NCBI GenBank assembly: GCA_016808115.1
Contig: JAEQBH010005391.1
Span: forward strand, 1-64,000
Origin: Tetrastigma voinierianum
Taxonomy: Eukaryota > Streptophyta > Magnoliopsida > Vitales > Vitaceae
Direction of reading: 5' to 3'
Length of the DNA stretch: 64,000 bases
The notes under the pieces are model-generated. The model worked only from the letters and a program-made list of their open reading frames with translations, was not told where the DNA came from and did not search any database. Each line of letters opens with the position of its first letter. The first letter of the stretch is position 1. Below, piece by piece: positions 63,072 to 64,000 of this stretch. Both the position numbers and the translations under genes were made by a program.

Positions 63072-63544
63072 CACCAATATAAGTCCCTTAATTAGGACAA
63101 TTTGAGGTTTACCCAATCGTTAACTTTAGGACCCATGAGATTCGTCGAAGTATTCGCAAGCTGGTCCAATACCCAAGGTTGTGAAAAAAAATAAATTGAT
63201 TGAGCCCATCATTTGAACAAAGCTCGTTTTCTATTGTTTTATGAAGTTGTTTTCTTTATAGGTCTATGCACACACGAAAGGCTTCTTTAAGTCATACCAC
63301 ACCCAAACTAATTCCGATTCGAGCTAGGATTGACCATAAGAAAGGTAAAGCTTAACCATAAAACATAACTGTATTTCCAGAACTCGAATTCAAGACCTTT
63401 AGTTATGCTATGAGAGACCCTAACCATCTCACCTACATGTTCGATAAGTTTTTATAAAGCTGCTTTAAAAGATAATTTATAAAAAACAAACTGTAAAGTT
63501 TCATTTATGGAATTTATTACCAATTAAAGGATGAAATAACATAC
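63072..63544 (-). other. WAT1 intron sequence right of the Tat element
   Basis: Ordinary AT-rich intron sequence. A single copy of the GGTTTACCCAATCGTTAACT and GAGATTCGTCGAAG words near 63095-63150 resembles the tandem repeat at 44763-45030. Confidence 0.5.
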
Positions 63545-63925
63545 CTTCCCAATTAGAGTGCATCTCTTAAAATGATTAAGCCGATCAGTATATAAGTATT
63601 GTGGATATTGGGCCTAAATGTCACACAAAAAACAGCATCTTTTTTTCCGATTTTGCCACTATTTGAACAAAGGTTGCAACTCCATAAATCATAATCCCCT
63701 GAAACAACAGTATGTAAAGCGATGTAATTTTATGTATAAGCAAACATATTTATAACAAAATAAACATTATAAGTGTGCTCTTTTGATAAAAGAGTTAATT
63801 AAATGCTGAATATAATTCCATTTTAGGGAAAAAAAATTATAGTCCTAAGGTCACATTGAGAAAGAAAATCGAAAACTTGTATGACTCCATTAAGGGACCT
63901 TAAACGGGATCGAAAGGAGATTTTG

Positions 63926-64000
63926 GGCCTATTTGTTTGTTTATCGTTTTTGAAAACTGCTTATTGTTCTAAAAAAGAAGAAGAACAAGGAAAACATTGA
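63926..64000 (+). mobile_element. End of a foldback-like MITE, cut by the right edge
   Basis: GGGCCTATTTGTTTGTTTAT followed by CGTTTTTGAAAACTGCTTA matches the left end of the MITE at 47362. The rest of the element lies beyond 64000. Confidence 0.45.

Larger units (their letters stand above)
48990..63698 (-). pseudogene. WAT1-related (EamA/DMT) transporter, last two exons, right end cut
   Basis: WAT1-related proteins are multi-pass membrane transporters of the drug/metabolite (EamA) superfamily. The penultimate exon (63698-63545) reads GIMIYGVATFVQI, then VAKSEKK and, in another frame, LIGLIILRDAL. The last exon (49128-48990) reads MIGAIMIVLALYSTLWGKIK, then EKEKKVMENTNFEQ and the stop. The GA.MIV..LY..LWGK pattern ends the last EamA repeat. 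Junctions are GT at 63544-63543 and AG at 49130-49129. The penultimate exon has frame changes and a TAA after RDAL. Earlier exons lie beyond the window. Most of the span is intron occupied by a Tat element. Confidence 0.7.

Overview
The window reads as nuclear DNA of a flowering plant, most likely a eudicot. It has long AT-rich intergenic stretches, intron-containing plant nuclear genes with GT/AG (rarely GC/AG) junctions, plant-type retrotransposons (Tat and chromovirus-like Ty3/gypsy, Ty1/copia, L1-type LINE, a SINE), Mutator and hAT/Harbinger-like DNA elements, and (TA)n microsatellites. No bacterial, organellar or viral genes were seen. I could not identify the species.

Five host genes are recognisable by protein similarity. 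In order they are: an ABC1-like (UbiB) plastid kinase resembling ABC1K6 (+, about 2480-9950); a 2-oxoglutarate/Fe(II) dioxygenase of the plant DOXC type (-, 12034-18835); coproporphyrinogen-III oxidase of plastid haem/chlorophyll synthesis (+, 39242-44161); a WRNIP1/RarA-type AAA ATPase (-, 45394-47074); and the last two exons of a WAT1-related (EamA/DMT) transporter (-, 48990-63698, running off the right edge). Exon order, most splice junctions and long runs of conserved residues survive, but all five carry frameshifts and four also carry in-frame stops. They are therefore listed as broken genes. The block may be a decaying duplicate of functional genes elsewhere. Base errors in the consensus are the main alternative.

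Layout: 1-1129, LTR fragment running off the left edge; 2480-9950, ABC1K gene with a SINE in its last intron; 10321-10813, small hAT-like element; 12034-18835, dioxygenase with a 5.2-kb intron holding a LINE fragment; 20640-21380, second LINE tail; 21930-25997, Mutator-like element with a plant-mobile-domain (MAIN-like) gene remnant facing a transposase remnant; 26081-27162, inverted repeat, followed by a 39-bp tandem array; 28531-37042, Ty1/copia element whose 5' part is split by a gypsy LTR; 38508-38997, Harbinger-type MITE; 39242-44161, CPOX with a MITE in intron 2; 45394-47074, AAA ATPase; 47362-48180, foldback-type MITEs; 48990 to the end, WAT1 gene whose last intron holds a complete Tat retrotransposon.

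The Tat element (49289-63066) is the best-resolved mobile element. It has two LTRs of about 607 bp, the 5-bp target duplication ATGAT, gag, RT, RNase H and integrase remnants, a 3' tandem array, an antisense extra ORF, and an inserted block that looks like another LTR and carries its own 89-bp tandem repeats. The five host genes belong to unrelated pathways and there is no sign of an operon or gene cluster. I found no convincing undescribed system; the points most worth checking are the shared decay of five neighbouring genes, the mobile-domain gene inside the Mutator-like block, and the antisense ORF of the Tat element.
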